Position numbers and translations under genes: made by a program. The notes beneath the pieces are model-generated. The model saw only the letters and a list, made by a program, of their open reading frames with translations. It had not been told where the DNA came from and did no database searches. This document shows positions 41,392 to 50,700 of a stretch of DNA of 64,000 bases, one piece after another (position 1 is the first letter of the stretch; each line of letters begins with the position of its first letter). This stretch comes from Nocardia pseudovaccinii NBRC 100343 (lineage in GTDB: Bacteria > Actinomycetota > Actinomycetes > Mycobacteriales > Mycobacteriaceae). Location: positions 124,001 to 188,000 of the forward strand of contig NZ_BDBY01000034.1 in the NCBI RefSeq assembly GCF_001613225.1, given 5' to 3'.

Positions 41392-41594
41392 GCCTCCCCG
41401 TTGGTGCGCCCGGTGCCGGGGGAACTGGACACCCCGGCACCGGAACGATTTTTCGGTGTCGGTCGAACAGCCCACCGGTTGACCGCACCGACAAAGAGCG
41501 CGATCACTTCGGCGGGTGGCGGTTGCCACCGCTGGGCCTCGGGCCGATGTGGTCCGACAAACGGGTTTCGACGCGGTAGGTCTGTTGCAGTCAC
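41388..41594 (-). CDS. Hypothetical protein, 68 residues
   Basis: GTG start at 41594; Pro/Arg-rich (MTATDLPRRNPFVGPHRPEAQRW) with one hydrophobic stretch (AEVIALFVGAVNRWAV). It is the first of five closely spaced minus-strand genes and divergent from the XRE regulator. It is not recognised. Confidence 0.5.
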   Translation of the reverse strand: MTATDLPRRNPFVGPHRPEAQRWQPPPAEVIALFVGAVNRWAVRPTPKNRSGAGVSSSPGTGRTNGEA

Positions 41595-41719
41595 GGTCTG
41601 GTCCCCCTAGTCGCTGCAGTTGGTCAGGGCACCCGTTGGCGGGGACACGACGGGCCAGTCGGTTCACTCGGCACCGGGTACCGCCTACAACCATGTCGGG
41701 CCGCCCCATGCGCGATGCA

Positions 41720-41810
41720 GTGGCAACGACCGTGGCATCGCGTACCGGGTGTCAACTCTCTCGTAGTAGCGATAGCCGGGCAGTGGCATCGGGGGTGGCA
41801 TTCGTGCCAC
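41720..41810. promoter_or_regulatory. GTGGCA repeats in the divergent control region
   Basis: GTGGCA occurs at 41720, 41732, 41783 and 41795. Each pair is spaced exactly 12 bases. The last copy forms the perfect hairpin GTGGCA-TTCG-TGCCAC (41795-41810). The region separates the small-gene cluster from the XRE regulator gene and is a likely operator set. Confidence 0.5.
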
Positions 41811-41860
41811 GGGAGGCAGTACAGCTTTCCTCCTGACGCGGAGGCGGGAATGATCGAGGT

Positions 41861-42994
41861 ATGAGCAGCGGGACCGGCGACCTGATCCGCCAACTTCGCT
41901 TGGCTAAGGGCTGGTCTCAGGGGCGACTGGCCGATGAGCTGTGCAAGGTATCCGGTGCCAACATCAGCCGCGAGTACATATCCCGGCGTTGGGAGTCCAA
42001 CGCCATGGAGCCCTCGGCGTTTTGGTTGCGTCATCTTGCGGCGGTGCTGGATTGTCCGCCTGAGTTGTTGGAGGCGAACGTGAACCGTCGCGAATTCCTC
42101 AGTCACCTAGCCGCGACTTCGGTAGCGCCCGTCGTGGCGTCCGACCTCTTGGCGCAAGGGTTCTCGGCTCGGTTGAATCCGGCGCGGCCGGGCATCGAAG
42201 CGTGGGAAGACCGGCTTGTGACGTACGGCCACGATTACATGAGCGCGGGGGCCGCTGAGATCCAACGTCGGCTGGCAGCGGACATGATCGTGCTGCAACA
42301 GCAATTGGACTCGCCACGGATGTGGTCCGTCGCTGCACGCTTGATGACGTTGTATGCCAAGACATTTCCCGGAAGCGACGGCCGAAAGGCAATCAACTGG
42401 TATTCGATGGCCGCTGAAGCGGCGGATCGCTCGGACGACACCAATATTCGCGTGTGGGTCCGTGGTCGCGCGGCAATCGCGCTGGGCTACGAAGGTGCCG
42501 CGCTGCCGGTCGCTCGCCGGTTCGCCGATCAAGCGCTTGCGATCAGTGACCGGCCGAGCTTGGGTCGGCTCAACGCCTTGTGGGGTAAGGCGCACGCCGT
42601 CGCTATTCAGGGTGATAAGGAAACAGCTCGCGGACTGATCGACACCGGCCGAAGAGAATTCGACCGGTCCGGGTCGGATGATCAGGCCAGCGACTACGCG
42701 GTCCCCTGGTGGCGCGTAAACGTCTTCCTGTCACTGCTGGCCGCCCGAATGGGTGACGAACGGACAGCGGTGGCGGCCCAGGACGCAGCGAGAGCTGATC
42801 TCCCGGATTCGCTGCCACGTTTCCGCACGCACCTGGACATGCATCAGGGGTTGATGCTCGTTCGCGATGGCGATCGTGTCGAGGGGGTGAAGCTGGCGCG
42901 AGCGGCGCTGAATGCCCTACCGCCGGAAAAGCATTCGCTCACGCTCAGGATGTTGATGAACGAGATCGCAGGGCCTGCGGAGGCTCGCACCTGA
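41861..42994 (+). CDS. XRE-type regulator with TPR-like C-terminal domain
   Basis: 377 residues. An N-terminal helix-turn-helix (about 6-65: LIRQLRLAKGWSQGRLADEL, ISREYISRRWESN) is followed by helical repeats typical of actinobacterial XRE-TPR regulators. Between the two is NRREFLSHLAATSVAPVVAS (residues 75-94), a twin-arginine-like motif inside a cytoplasmic protein, seen in other members of this family. It is divergent from the small-gene cluster and probably controls it through the GTGGCA repeats. Confidence 0.8.
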   Translation: MSSGTGDLIRQLRLAKGWSQGRLADELCKVSGANISREYISRRWESNAMEPSAFWLRHLAAVLDCPPELLEANVNRREFLSHLAATSVAPVVASDLLAQGFSARLNPARPGIEAWEDRLVTYGHDYMSAGAAEIQRRLAADMIVLQQQLDSPRMWSVAARLMTLYAKTFPGSDGRKAINWYSMAAEAADRSDDTNIRVWVRGRAAIALGYEGAALPVARRFADQALAISDRPSLGRLNALWGKAHAVAIQGDKETARGLIDTGRREFDRSGSDDQASDYAVPWWRVNVFLSLLAARMGDERTAVAAQDAARADLPDSLPRFRTHLDMHQGLMLVRDGDRVEGVKLARAALNALPPEKHSLTLRMLMNEIAGPAEART

Positions 42995-43052
42995 CAAGAC
43001 ACTGCCCGCGAGCCGATTCGGAACGCACTGCAAATGGGTTCCCGCCTCAGTC

Positions 43053-43844
43053 TCAGCCGATCCAGTCGGCAAGCAGCTGATTGCTTCTGCCGGTGCGGAT
43101 TTCGGATTCGAGCCAGGTGTTGACGACGGTGTTGAAGAGGGTGTCGCCCTTGGGCAGGAGGTAGGCCTTGGGGGCGGAGTCGAAGGGGGTGTCGGGGTGG
43201 AGGACCTGGAGGGTGGGGTGGGTGCGTCGGCGGTAGCGGCCCTCGACCGAGTCGGTGACGAAGACGTCGGCGTTGTGTTGTTCGAGCTGGTCGTAGATGG
43301 TGAGGTTATCGGGCCAGATGGTGAGTTGGGCTTCGGGGAAGTTGGTGCGGGCGAAGGCTTCGTTGGTGCCGCCGCGGTTGACGATCACGCGGACCTCGGG
43401 GCGGTTGATCTGGTCGACGGTGGCGTAGTCGGCGGCGTCGGTGCGGCGAACGACGGGGGTCTTGCCGTCGATGGATGTGGGGATGGAGAAATCGGCGACG
43501 ACACGGCGGGCGGGGGTGTCGGAGATGCCGCCGACGGCGATATCGCAGCGTGCGAGGAAGTCGTCGGTCAGGGTGGACCAGGTGGTCGGAATCCATTGCG
43601 GGACAACATGCAAGGTCGCGGCGAGGTCGGTGGCGAGGGTGATGTCGACGCCGCGGTAGGTGCCGTCGTCTTCGCGCAGGGTGTAGGGCGGGTAGTCGCC
43701 GGTGGTGCAGATGCGCAGCACACCCGACTGCTGCACGGTGATCAGGTGCGATGCCTCCTGGGCGGTCGCGACCGGCCCGGTGGCGAGCAGCCAGGTCAGG
43801 GTCGACAGGACGGCCAGCGGCAGATATCGGAGCGGTCGGCGCAT
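43053..43844 (-). CDS. Secreted cyclohexadienyl-dehydratase-like (PheC-type) solute-binding-fold protein
   Basis: 263 residues with signal peptide (LPLAVLSTLTWLLATGPVATAQ). It has the type-2 periplasmic-binding fold with PheC-like blocks: VLRICTTGDYPPYTLREDDGTY, RGVDITLATDLA, the WSTLTDDFLARCDIAVGGISDT region, NRGGTNEAFARTNFP and TDSVEGRYR. PheC enzymes convert prephenate or arogenate to phenylpyruvate or Phe outside the cytoplasm. Whether this copy is enzymatic or a plain binding protein is open, as no ABC permease is nearby. Confidence 0.75.
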   Translation of the reverse strand: MRRPLRYLPLAVLSTLTWLLATGPVATAQEASHLITVQQSGVLRICTTGDYPPYTLREDDGTYRGVDITLATDLAATLHVVPQWIPTTWSTLTDDFLARCDIAVGGISDTPARRVVADFSIPTSIDGKTPVVRRTDAADYATVDQINRPEVRVIVNRGGTNEAFARTNFPEAQLTIWPDNLTIYDQLEQHNADVFVTDSVEGRYRRRTHPTLQVLHPDTPFDSAPKAYLLPKGDTLFNTVVNTWLESEIRTGRSNQLLADWIG

Positions 43845-43950
43845 CGGGACAGGCTAACCGACCTGATAGTCGGCTGAGAACCCGGCGAATGGGACACTTC
43901 CCAGCCGGTGCCGACCGTTGATACTGGTAGACACCACGAAGGAGTGCGAC

Positions 43951-44232
43951 ATGACCCTTATCGGCACCTTGCTCGGGTTAGCCCTGACGGTATTCATCCT
44001 GCTGCTACTCGCGCGGCTGGTACTCGATTGGGTAGGCGTGCTCGCCGATGGCAGGCATCCCCAGTGGGTGGATCGCGCCCGCGACCTGAGCCACAGCGCG
44101 ACCGAACCGGTGATCGCCCCGGTGCGTCGGTACCTGCAGCCGGTTCGACTGGGCGGCCTCTCCATCGACCTGGCGTTCACCGTTGTGTTCATCGTCGCCT
44201 TGGTCCTGCGTTCGATCTTCTTCAGCCTGTAG
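43951..44232 (+). CDS. YggT-family membrane protein
   Basis: 93 residues from ATG 43951, following GAAGGAGTGCGAC. It has two hydrophobic helices (LGLALTVFILLLLARLVLDWV and IDLAFTVVFIVALVLRSIFF) around a conserved RDLSHSATEPVIAPVRRYLQPVRLGG, the YggT hallmark. In actinobacteria YggT proteins are linked to division or osmotic functions. It is immediately followed (2 bases) by a hydrolase gene in the same direction, probably cotranscribed. Confidence 0.85.
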   Translation: MTLIGTLLGLALTVFILLLLARLVLDWVGVLADGRHPQWVDRARDLSHSATEPVIAPVRRYLQPVRLGGLSIDLAFTVVFIVALVLRSIFFSL

Positions 44233-44234
44233 CG

Positions 44235-44993
44235 ATGGAATCCGTCGCCTACGGCCCGCACCGCGACCAGGTGGCCGACCTGTACCTGCCCGCAGTGGAC
44301 GGTCCGGCACCGCTCGTCGTGGTGCTGCACAGCGGATTCTGGCGAGCGCAGTTCGATCGCGAGCATGCCCGGCCGGAGGCGCAGGCCTTGGCCGCCCTGG
44401 GCTATGCGGTTGCGAACCTCGAGTATCGCCGGGTCGGTGACCGCGGCGGTTGGCCGACAACCTTCGACGATGTCGCGCGAGCACTCGATGTTCTACCCGG
44501 ATTGATCGAAGATGCACGGCCGGACCGCATCGACCAGGACCGCATCCTCTACATCGGACATTCCGCAGGCGGACATCTGGCGTTGTGGGCGGCACTGCGG
44601 CATCGGCTGCCGAGCGAAAGTGCTTGGCGCACTGCGGTTGCGCCGCGAGTGGCCGGTGTCGTGGCCTTAGCGCCTGCGGCGAATCTGGTCGATGCCTATC
44701 ACCGCGGCAATGGCCAGGGCGCGGTCGCCGAATTGCTCGGCGGCGGGCCACCAGACTTTCCCGAGCGCTACGCCGCCACCGACCCATCGGTGCTCGGCAC
44801 CGCCGACATCCCCATCGTTGTCGTACACGGCGATCGGGACCAACGCCTGCCGATCGAAATGGCGCGCGAGTACTGCGCGAAATCCGGCGCCGAACTCGTC
44901 GAACTGCCGGGCATCGGACATTTCGAACTCATCGATCCCGATTCCACCGCATGGCCTTTCGTCGTGCAGGCGCTGCATCGGTGCCTGCACTGA
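44235..44993 (+). CDS. Alpha/beta hydrolase, kynurenine-formamidase-like
   Basis: 252 residues, ATG 2 bases after the YggT stop. The HGG-like oxyanion motif is LHSGFWR, the nucleophile is GHSAGGH, an acid lies in VVHGDRDQRLP, and the histidine in GIGHFELIDPDS. The order and spacing resemble BD-FAE/kynurenine-formamidase-type hydrolases. The true substrate is not known. No tryptophan-degradation genes are nearby. Confidence 0.8.
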   Translation: MESVAYGPHRDQVADLYLPAVDGPAPLVVVLHSGFWRAQFDREHARPEAQALAALGYAVANLEYRRVGDRGGWPTTFDDVARALDVLPGLIEDARPDRIDQDRILYIGHSAGGHLALWAALRHRLPSESAWRTAVAPRVAGVVALAPAANLVDAYHRGNGQGAVAELLGGGPPDFPERYAATDPSVLGTADIPIVVVHGDRDQRLPIEMAREYCAKSGAELVELPGIGHFELIDPDSTAWPFVVQALHRCLH

Positions 44994-45039
44994 CAAGGTG
45001 CGCGCCGTCAAGCGTGCCTGGGTAGCGCGGCAGTAGAGG

Positions 45040-45846
45040 TCAGATCTTGCGGGCCACACCGCCGTAAGCACCGGATTCCTCGGGCGCGGTACCGATATCG
45101 TCCGGATTGTCGGGCCGCCACAGCGGCAGATGCACAAGTCCGGGTTCGACCAGTGACCACCCGTCGAAGTATGTGGCGATCTCGTCCTTGGACCGCAGCA
45201 TGATCTCGGTCGAGGTGCGGCCGGAGAGTTTCTGCGCCTCCAGCACTTCGCTCGGCTGCCCGTCGGAGGTGGCATGGGTGATCGCGAGGAAGCTGCCGCG
45301 ACCGACCGAATCTCGCAGGGCGGCAACGCATCCGAGCGGATCGGCAGTGTCGGCGACGAAATGCAGCACCCCGAGCAGCAGCACCGCGACCGGCTGGTCC
45401 ATATCGATCAGCTTCGCGACCTGCGGGTCCGCCAGAATCACATCCGGTTGGCTGATATCGGCTTGGACGACCGCCGTACGCGGATCGTCGTCGAGGATGG
45501 CGCGACTGTGCGCGACCGCGACCGGATCGATATCGACATAGACCACCCGCGCCGACGGATCACGCCCCTGAGCGACCTCGTGCACATTGCCGACCGTCGG
45601 AATCCCGGACCCGATATCGAGGAACTGACTCACCCCCGCATCCACGAGGAAACGCACGCACCGCCGCAACAGATCCCGATTCGCCCGCATGGTCTCGGCG
45701 ATATTCGGCGTGAACGCCTCGATCTGTCGTGCCAACTGCCGATCGATCTCGAAATTGTGCATGCCGCCGACGAAATAGTCGTACACCCTGGACGCACTCG
45801 GCCGATCCAGATCGATACCCTCGGGAGCCCAACTCGGTCTGGTCAT
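45040..45846 (-). CDS. SAM-dependent methyltransferase (Methyltransf_19, former DUF574)
   Basis: 268 residues, start MTRPSWAPEGIDLDRPSASRVYDYFVGGMHNF after GAGAGG. Motifs are the family hallmark RVYDYFVGGMHNFEIDRQ, the SAM site FLDIGSGIPTVGNVHEVAQ, YVDIDPVAVAHSR, and LLLGVLHFVAD. These actinobacteria-specific methyltransferases are abundant in Streptomyces and Nocardia; most have no assigned substrate. An open frame that continues much further upstream is antisense to the GGDEF-EAL gene. Confidence 0.9.
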   Translation of the reverse strand: MTRPSWAPEGIDLDRPSASRVYDYFVGGMHNFEIDRQLARQIEAFTPNIAETMRANRDLLRRCVRFLVDAGVSQFLDIGSGIPTVGNVHEVAQGRDPSARVVYVDIDPVAVAHSRAILDDDPRTAVVQADISQPDVILADPQVAKLIDMDQPVAVLLLGVLHFVADTADPLGCVAALRDSVGRGSFLAITHATSDGQPSEVLEAQKLSGRTSTEIMLRSKDEIATYFDGWSLVEPGLVHLPLWRPDNPDDIGTAPEESGAYGGVARKI

Positions 45847-46039
45847 GAAAACCTCTCGTACCGCGCATATTTCGATCGCCCCCACACCAGCGAAACCGCC
45901 GCCATCGTATACCGGACGTCCCCACCACGCGCGCCGCCGAAGGTACTGGATATACCGCTGCGCCCGTCGGGCAGAACCCCCGGGAACGGCGGTGTCTCCC
46001 AACGTCATCGGTCGGGAGAGCGCTGTAAGATCAGGTCTC

Positions 46040-46147
46040 ATGGGTTGGGAAGCCGGGCCCGGTTCAGGAGACGGCTCGCGCGGCGACCTGACCGGACGCT
46101 GGACTGCCGCGCTGACAGGTGGGGGCGTGATCATGTGGTACCGATGA
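46040..46147 (+). CDS. Candidate 35-residue ORF coupled to the GGDEF-EAL gene
   Basis: MGWEAGPGSGDGSRGDL up to MWYR ends with TGA overlapping the ATG of the GGDEF-EAL gene (46144, ATGA). A -10-like TGTAAGAT at 46024-46031 lies just upstream, which would give an almost leaderless transcript. Gly-rich; no homologue recognised. Coding is uncertain. Confidence 0.3.
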   Translation: MGWEAGPGSGDGSRGDLTGRWTAALTGGGVIMWYR

Positions 46148-47784
46148 GTGCGGGCGAGGCGCGCATGCTGCTGACGCGGCTGGCTATGGAGTTCGAAACA
46201 GCAACGCAGACAACCGAATCCGCCGATCGGGTGGCCGAGTTGGGTGCGGAGTTGGCGCGGTCGCATTTTGTCGGCGACGAGGTGCTCGGACGCAGCATCG
46301 CGGCGCTCAGCGCGCATTTCACCGAAGCGGGCACCATCGCAGCGGATCGACTGCCCGAATTGCTGGCTGCCTTCACAAACGGGTATATCCGCGCATTCCG
46401 GGCGTGGCTGCTGGCCGAGCAGGAGAGTGTCCGCGCCGCCGAAATCGCCGCCCGACGCGCCGTCGCCGAACAGTTGCGCGCGAGTGAGGCGCGGCTGCGA
46501 TACCGCGCCCACCACGATCAGCTGACCGGCCTGCCGAATCGGACGAAATTCATCGACACGCTCGCCGCCGCCTTCGCCGATCCGAGCGCCGACTTCGGCC
46601 TCTGCTATATCGACCTCGACCATTTCAAACTCGTCAACGACACCTTCGGGCACGCATTCGGCGACCAACTGCTCATCCAGGCCGCCACCCGCCTGCGCGC
46701 CTGCGCCCGCCCCGGCCAATTGGTGGCGCGCATGGGCGACGACGAATTCGTCATCCTGGTACCGCAATCCCGGGAAAACGCGGCCGCGGTCGCGAAGCAC
46801 ATGCTCGACGCATTCACCAAACCCTTCGACATCGACGGCCACCACCTCACTGTCACCGCGAGCATCGGCGTCATGGAGGGACGCACCGAACACACCACCG
46901 CCGATGAACTCCTGCAGGCCGCCGGCACCACCATGTACTGGGCCAAGGCCGCGGGTCGCGGCCGCTACGCGGTCTTCGACGCCGATCGCGGCCGCCGCGA
47001 ACATACCCGAGCCGAACTCTCGGCGGCCATGCCCGCGGCCCTGCTCCGCGACGAACTGTTCCTGGACTACCAGCCCATCGTCGCTCTCACCGACCAGCGA
47101 ATCGTCGCAGTGGAGGCGCTGGTGCGCTGGCGGCATCCGCACCTCGGCGTACTGGCCCCGGCGCAATTCGTGGATCTCGCCGAGGACAACGGCCATATCG
47201 GCGCATTGGGCGCGCAGGTGCTCGAACGGGCGTGTCGCGACAGCCGAGACTGGCACGACCGGTTTCCGGGCCGGACGCCGATCGTGAGCGTCAATGTTTC
47301 CGCCGCCGAGGTCGCCGACCCGACCTGGCTGGATCGGGTTCAGGACGTCATCGCCGAGACCGGCATCCCAACGGACCGGCTACAACTCGAACTGACCGAG
47401 CGGGCGTTCATGCACACCACCGGTCGCCCGCTTCAGGCCTTGCGCACGTTGTCCGAGGCGGGGGTCCACATAGCCATCGACGATTTCGGCACCGGATACT
47501 CCAACCTCGCCTACCTGGGCCAGTTGCCGCTCGATGTCGTCAAACTCGCGGGACCGTTCATCCGCTGCATCCGCACCCCGGAATCCCCCGGTGCCACCGA
47601 TCTGCTGGTGCTCGAATCCATTATCGAACTCACCCATGCCCTCGGCTTCACCCTCACCGCCGAATGCGTCGAAACGCAATATCAGGCCGATCGGCTGGAA
47701 TCGCTCGGCTGCGACAGCGCGCAGGGCTGGCTTTTCCACCAACCTATGCCCGTCGAGCAGATCACCGAATTACTGGCCAGGTGA
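46144..47784 (+). CDS. Cyclic-di-GMP protein: degenerate GGDEF plus EAL domain
   Basis: 546 residues. Residues 1-115 are a helical sensor-like region. GGDEF domain (about 120-290): DQLTGLPNRTKF, the site reads GDDEF (198-202) instead of GGDEF, so synthesis is doubtful. EAL domain (about 295-545): ALVRW motif (Glu324), Asn384, Glu416, Asp446/447 (DDFGTGYS), Lys467, Glu507 and a Gln527 (QGWLF), matching the phosphodiesterase residues. The usual KID is KLA (467-469). It probably degrades c-di-GMP. It is convergent with the kinase gene 5 bases away. Confidence 0.85.
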   Translation: MSAGEARMLLTRLAMEFETATQTTESADRVAELGAELARSHFVGDEVLGRSIAALSAHFTEAGTIAADRLPELLAAFTNGYIRAFRAWLLAEQESVRAAEIAARRAVAEQLRASEARLRYRAHHDQLTGLPNRTKFIDTLAAAFADPSADFGLCYIDLDHFKLVNDTFGHAFGDQLLIQAATRLRACARPGQLVARMGDDEFVILVPQSRENAAAVAKHMLDAFTKPFDIDGHHLTVTASIGVMEGRTEHTTADELLQAAGTTMYWAKAAGRGRYAVFDADRGRREHTRAELSAAMPAALLRDELFLDYQPIVALTDQRIVAVEALVRWRHPHLGVLAPAQFVDLAEDNGHIGALGAQVLERACRDSRDWHDRFPGRTPIVSVNVSAAEVADPTWLDRVQDVIAETGIPTDRLQLELTERAFMHTTGRPLQALRTLSEAGVHIAIDDFGTGYSNLAYLGQLPLDVVKLAGPFIRCIRTPESPGATDLLVLESIIELTHALGFTLTAECVETQYQADRLESLGCDSAQGWLFHQPMPVEQITELLAR

Positions 47785-47789
47785 TGGCA

Positions 47790-50700
47790 TCAGATTCGTT
47801 GTGTCGCATGAGCATTGACCAATGCAAGTAGGAATTCCGCTGGCACATCGGGCCATTCGGGACGCCAGCGTCCGGTGACCTGATCTTCGTGCACGGCCGC
47901 GAGTGTGGCGACGACGTGTGGTCCCCCGTCCAGCAGATAGCGAACCGAACCGAGTTCGGCGCACTGGGCGGTTACCGTGGCCAGCAAGGTCTTTGCCGCA
48001 TCGGTGCGGCCTGCGGCGCCGAGGCAGGCGATCAACATTCGGCGTGCTTTGAGCAATTCCCTCGGCCGCTCGACGGATTCGAGCAGATCCACCCATTCCT
48101 GGGCCCATGCGCAGGCGAGTTCGGTCTTCTCCGGTACTTCCGCGGCGAGCAGCAGCCGGATCGCGGTGAATTCCTCGTACAGAACGGTGAATTCATCGAT
48201 CGCGTCGATCGGCTCGCGGCGGTTTCCGTAGTCGACAACTGGCAGCGGACCGAATTCCGGATGCGGCGGCAATCCCAATCGCAGCCGCTCGTTCTCGACC
48301 TCTGCGCCCAGCCGCGGCAATGACATCGAACGCGCGACGCGCGCACCCTCGTTCAATCGGCGAATCGCGGCCGCGCGATCGCCACGCAATGCCTTGATAC
48401 GGGCCCCGACGACATAGCGCGCCAATTTGAAATCGACGACACCCGCCTCGGGCCCCAGCTTGTAGCCCTCGTCGAGCAGTCGCTCCGCATCCGCGACTTC
48501 CCCACGTTCGTAAAGCAATTCGCCGAGCAAGGATCCGGCCAGCCGCGCACCGTAGGAATGGCTGCCACCGGACTGCTTGGCCACCTTCATCGCCTTGCGG
48601 AAATACTGCTCAGCACTGGCGATATCGAGTTGCAGGCTCGCGGCCAGCCCGAGAAAGCACAGGCCGTGAATATTGTTGTAGAAGCCTTTGTTCTGGCGCA
48701 TATACGGTGCGGACCACTCCTGGATGCGCAGCGCCTCGTCGAAGTCGTAGCGATACCCCGCGGTGAAGGTGGCGACATTCGCACCGATCGCCACTACATA
48801 CGGTGACAGCTCCTCGGCCCGGAAAAAGCACGGCGCGAGCATGTCGTCGACTCCGGCCAGCGCATCCGCGCGCACCGCGACCACCGCACGCACCACACCG
48901 GCTTCGGCCCGCAGTCGCGCGGTGCCGCCTTCGTCGAGTCCAGCGTGATCGAGCGTCGATTCCGCAAGGCGCAGTGCGCGTTCGGCCGGTGCGGCCCGGT
49001 GCAGCAGGATATTCGCCCAGGCCAGATCCAGTTGCAGCCGTGGATGCGTTTCGATGATGGTCGCGGGCAACTTGTTGACCAGACCGATGAGACTGGCGAA
49101 CTGCCCGTATTCCAGCAACGACATCCCGTCCCGCTCGACGATCTCGATGGCCCGCTGCTCATCCCCCGCCAAAAGTGCGTGATCGACCGCCTCGCTGACA
49201 TGCCGATGCTCGGCCAGCCACCGGGAAGCCACCCGGTGCAATTCGGTGATCCGTTCGGGTCGATCGCGTTCCAGCCGCTGCTGCAGGAAATCTTGGAACA
49301 GGTGGTGATAGCGGAACCAATTGCCGTCATCGAGCTTGCGCAGGAACAGATCCTGCAGTTCGATCTGCTCCAGCATCGCCTGCCCGTCCGGTACACCGGT
49401 AAGTGCCGAGGCGAGTTCACCGCAGATCCGCGGCGTGATCGAGGTCGCGACCATGAAGTCGAGCGTTCCGGGTTCGAGGGTATCCAGGACGTTCTCGACC
49501 AGGAACTCGCTGATGGCGTGGTGTCGACCGGTCAGATGGCTGATCAGCTCTCCGGGATCGTCGCTGCCGCGCAATGACAGTGCCGCCAGTTGCAATGCGG
49601 CGACCCAGCCTTCGGTGGATTCGGTGAGGTCCTCGATATCGGCGCGATCCAGTTCCAGTCCGCCCAGCTCGACCAGAAACGTATACGCCTCCGCGATGTC
49701 GAAACGCAATGCGGTGGGACCGATTTCGACCAGTTCGTCGCGGGCCCGCATGGAACTCATCGGCAGTCCGGTCTGACTGCGGCTGGTGATCACCAGATGC
49801 AATGTGGGACTGCAGCCTTCGAGTAGAAAGCGCAGTGCGCGAGTCGTGGCGGGATCGGTGGCGCAGTGCCAGTCGTCGATGACGACCACGAGCTCCTCAC
49901 CGCGCCGGTCGATATCGTTGATCAGCGAGGTCAGCACATAGCGTTCGGATTCGTCCCCGTGCTCCTCGAGCAGTTCGCCGAGCTCGCGCGCGAGCGAAGG
50001 TCGTGCGGCGCGAATGGCTTCGATCAGATGCGAGAGGAACCAGACGACATTGTTGTCGTCGTGATCGACGGTCAGCCAGGCCACCGCGACGCCCTCGGCG
50101 GTCAGGGCCTCGCACCATTGGGCCGCGAGGGTGGTTTTGCCGAATCCGGTGGGGCCGTGGACAACCGCGAGCCTGCGATTGCGTCCGTCGCGCAGCATTG
50201 CGATCAGGCGCTGGCGATCGACCAGTGGACGGTTGGCCACCGGCGGCCGCAAGCGGGTGGCGGGCACGGGTGGGGTGATGGTCGATGAGGTCGCCGAGGT
50301 ACGGCGGCGGCCGGAGGTCGGTGTCGGTGACGGCCGATGTCCGACACGTTCGGCGGCGGGCAGCGGGACCGGCATATCGTCGGGCGACAGGCCGTGCCGC
50401 TCCTGGATCTCGCGCAGTTGCGCACCGAATTCGGCTGCGCTGGAAGGCCGTTCCGCGCGATCGCGAGACATCGCGCCTTCGATCGCGGCGGTCACGTCCG
50501 GGGGCAGGCCCGCCTCACCGAGATCCGGTATCGGCTGTTTGGTGATGCGCAGGAACTGGGCGACCAGCTGCTCGCCGTTGCGTCGCTCGAAGACCGCGTG
50601 ACCGGTGCTGGCGCAGAACAGAGTCGAGGCCAGGCTGTAGATATCGGATGTCACGTCCGGAACATGGCCCTGCAGCACCTCGGGTGCGGTGAAGGCGGGT

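Noticed and set aside
45274..46143. Long plus-strand open frame running 870 bases upstream of the GGDEF-EAL start
   Set aside because: It is antisense to the methyltransferase gene, has Arg/Asp-rich composition, and no ribosome site. The GGDEF-EAL protein begins at 46144.
45847..47256. Minus-strand extension of the methyltransferase frame
   Set aside because: It is the antisense of the GGDEF-EAL gene. The methyltransferase has a normal start at 45846 with a GAGAGG ribosome site and the family N-terminus.
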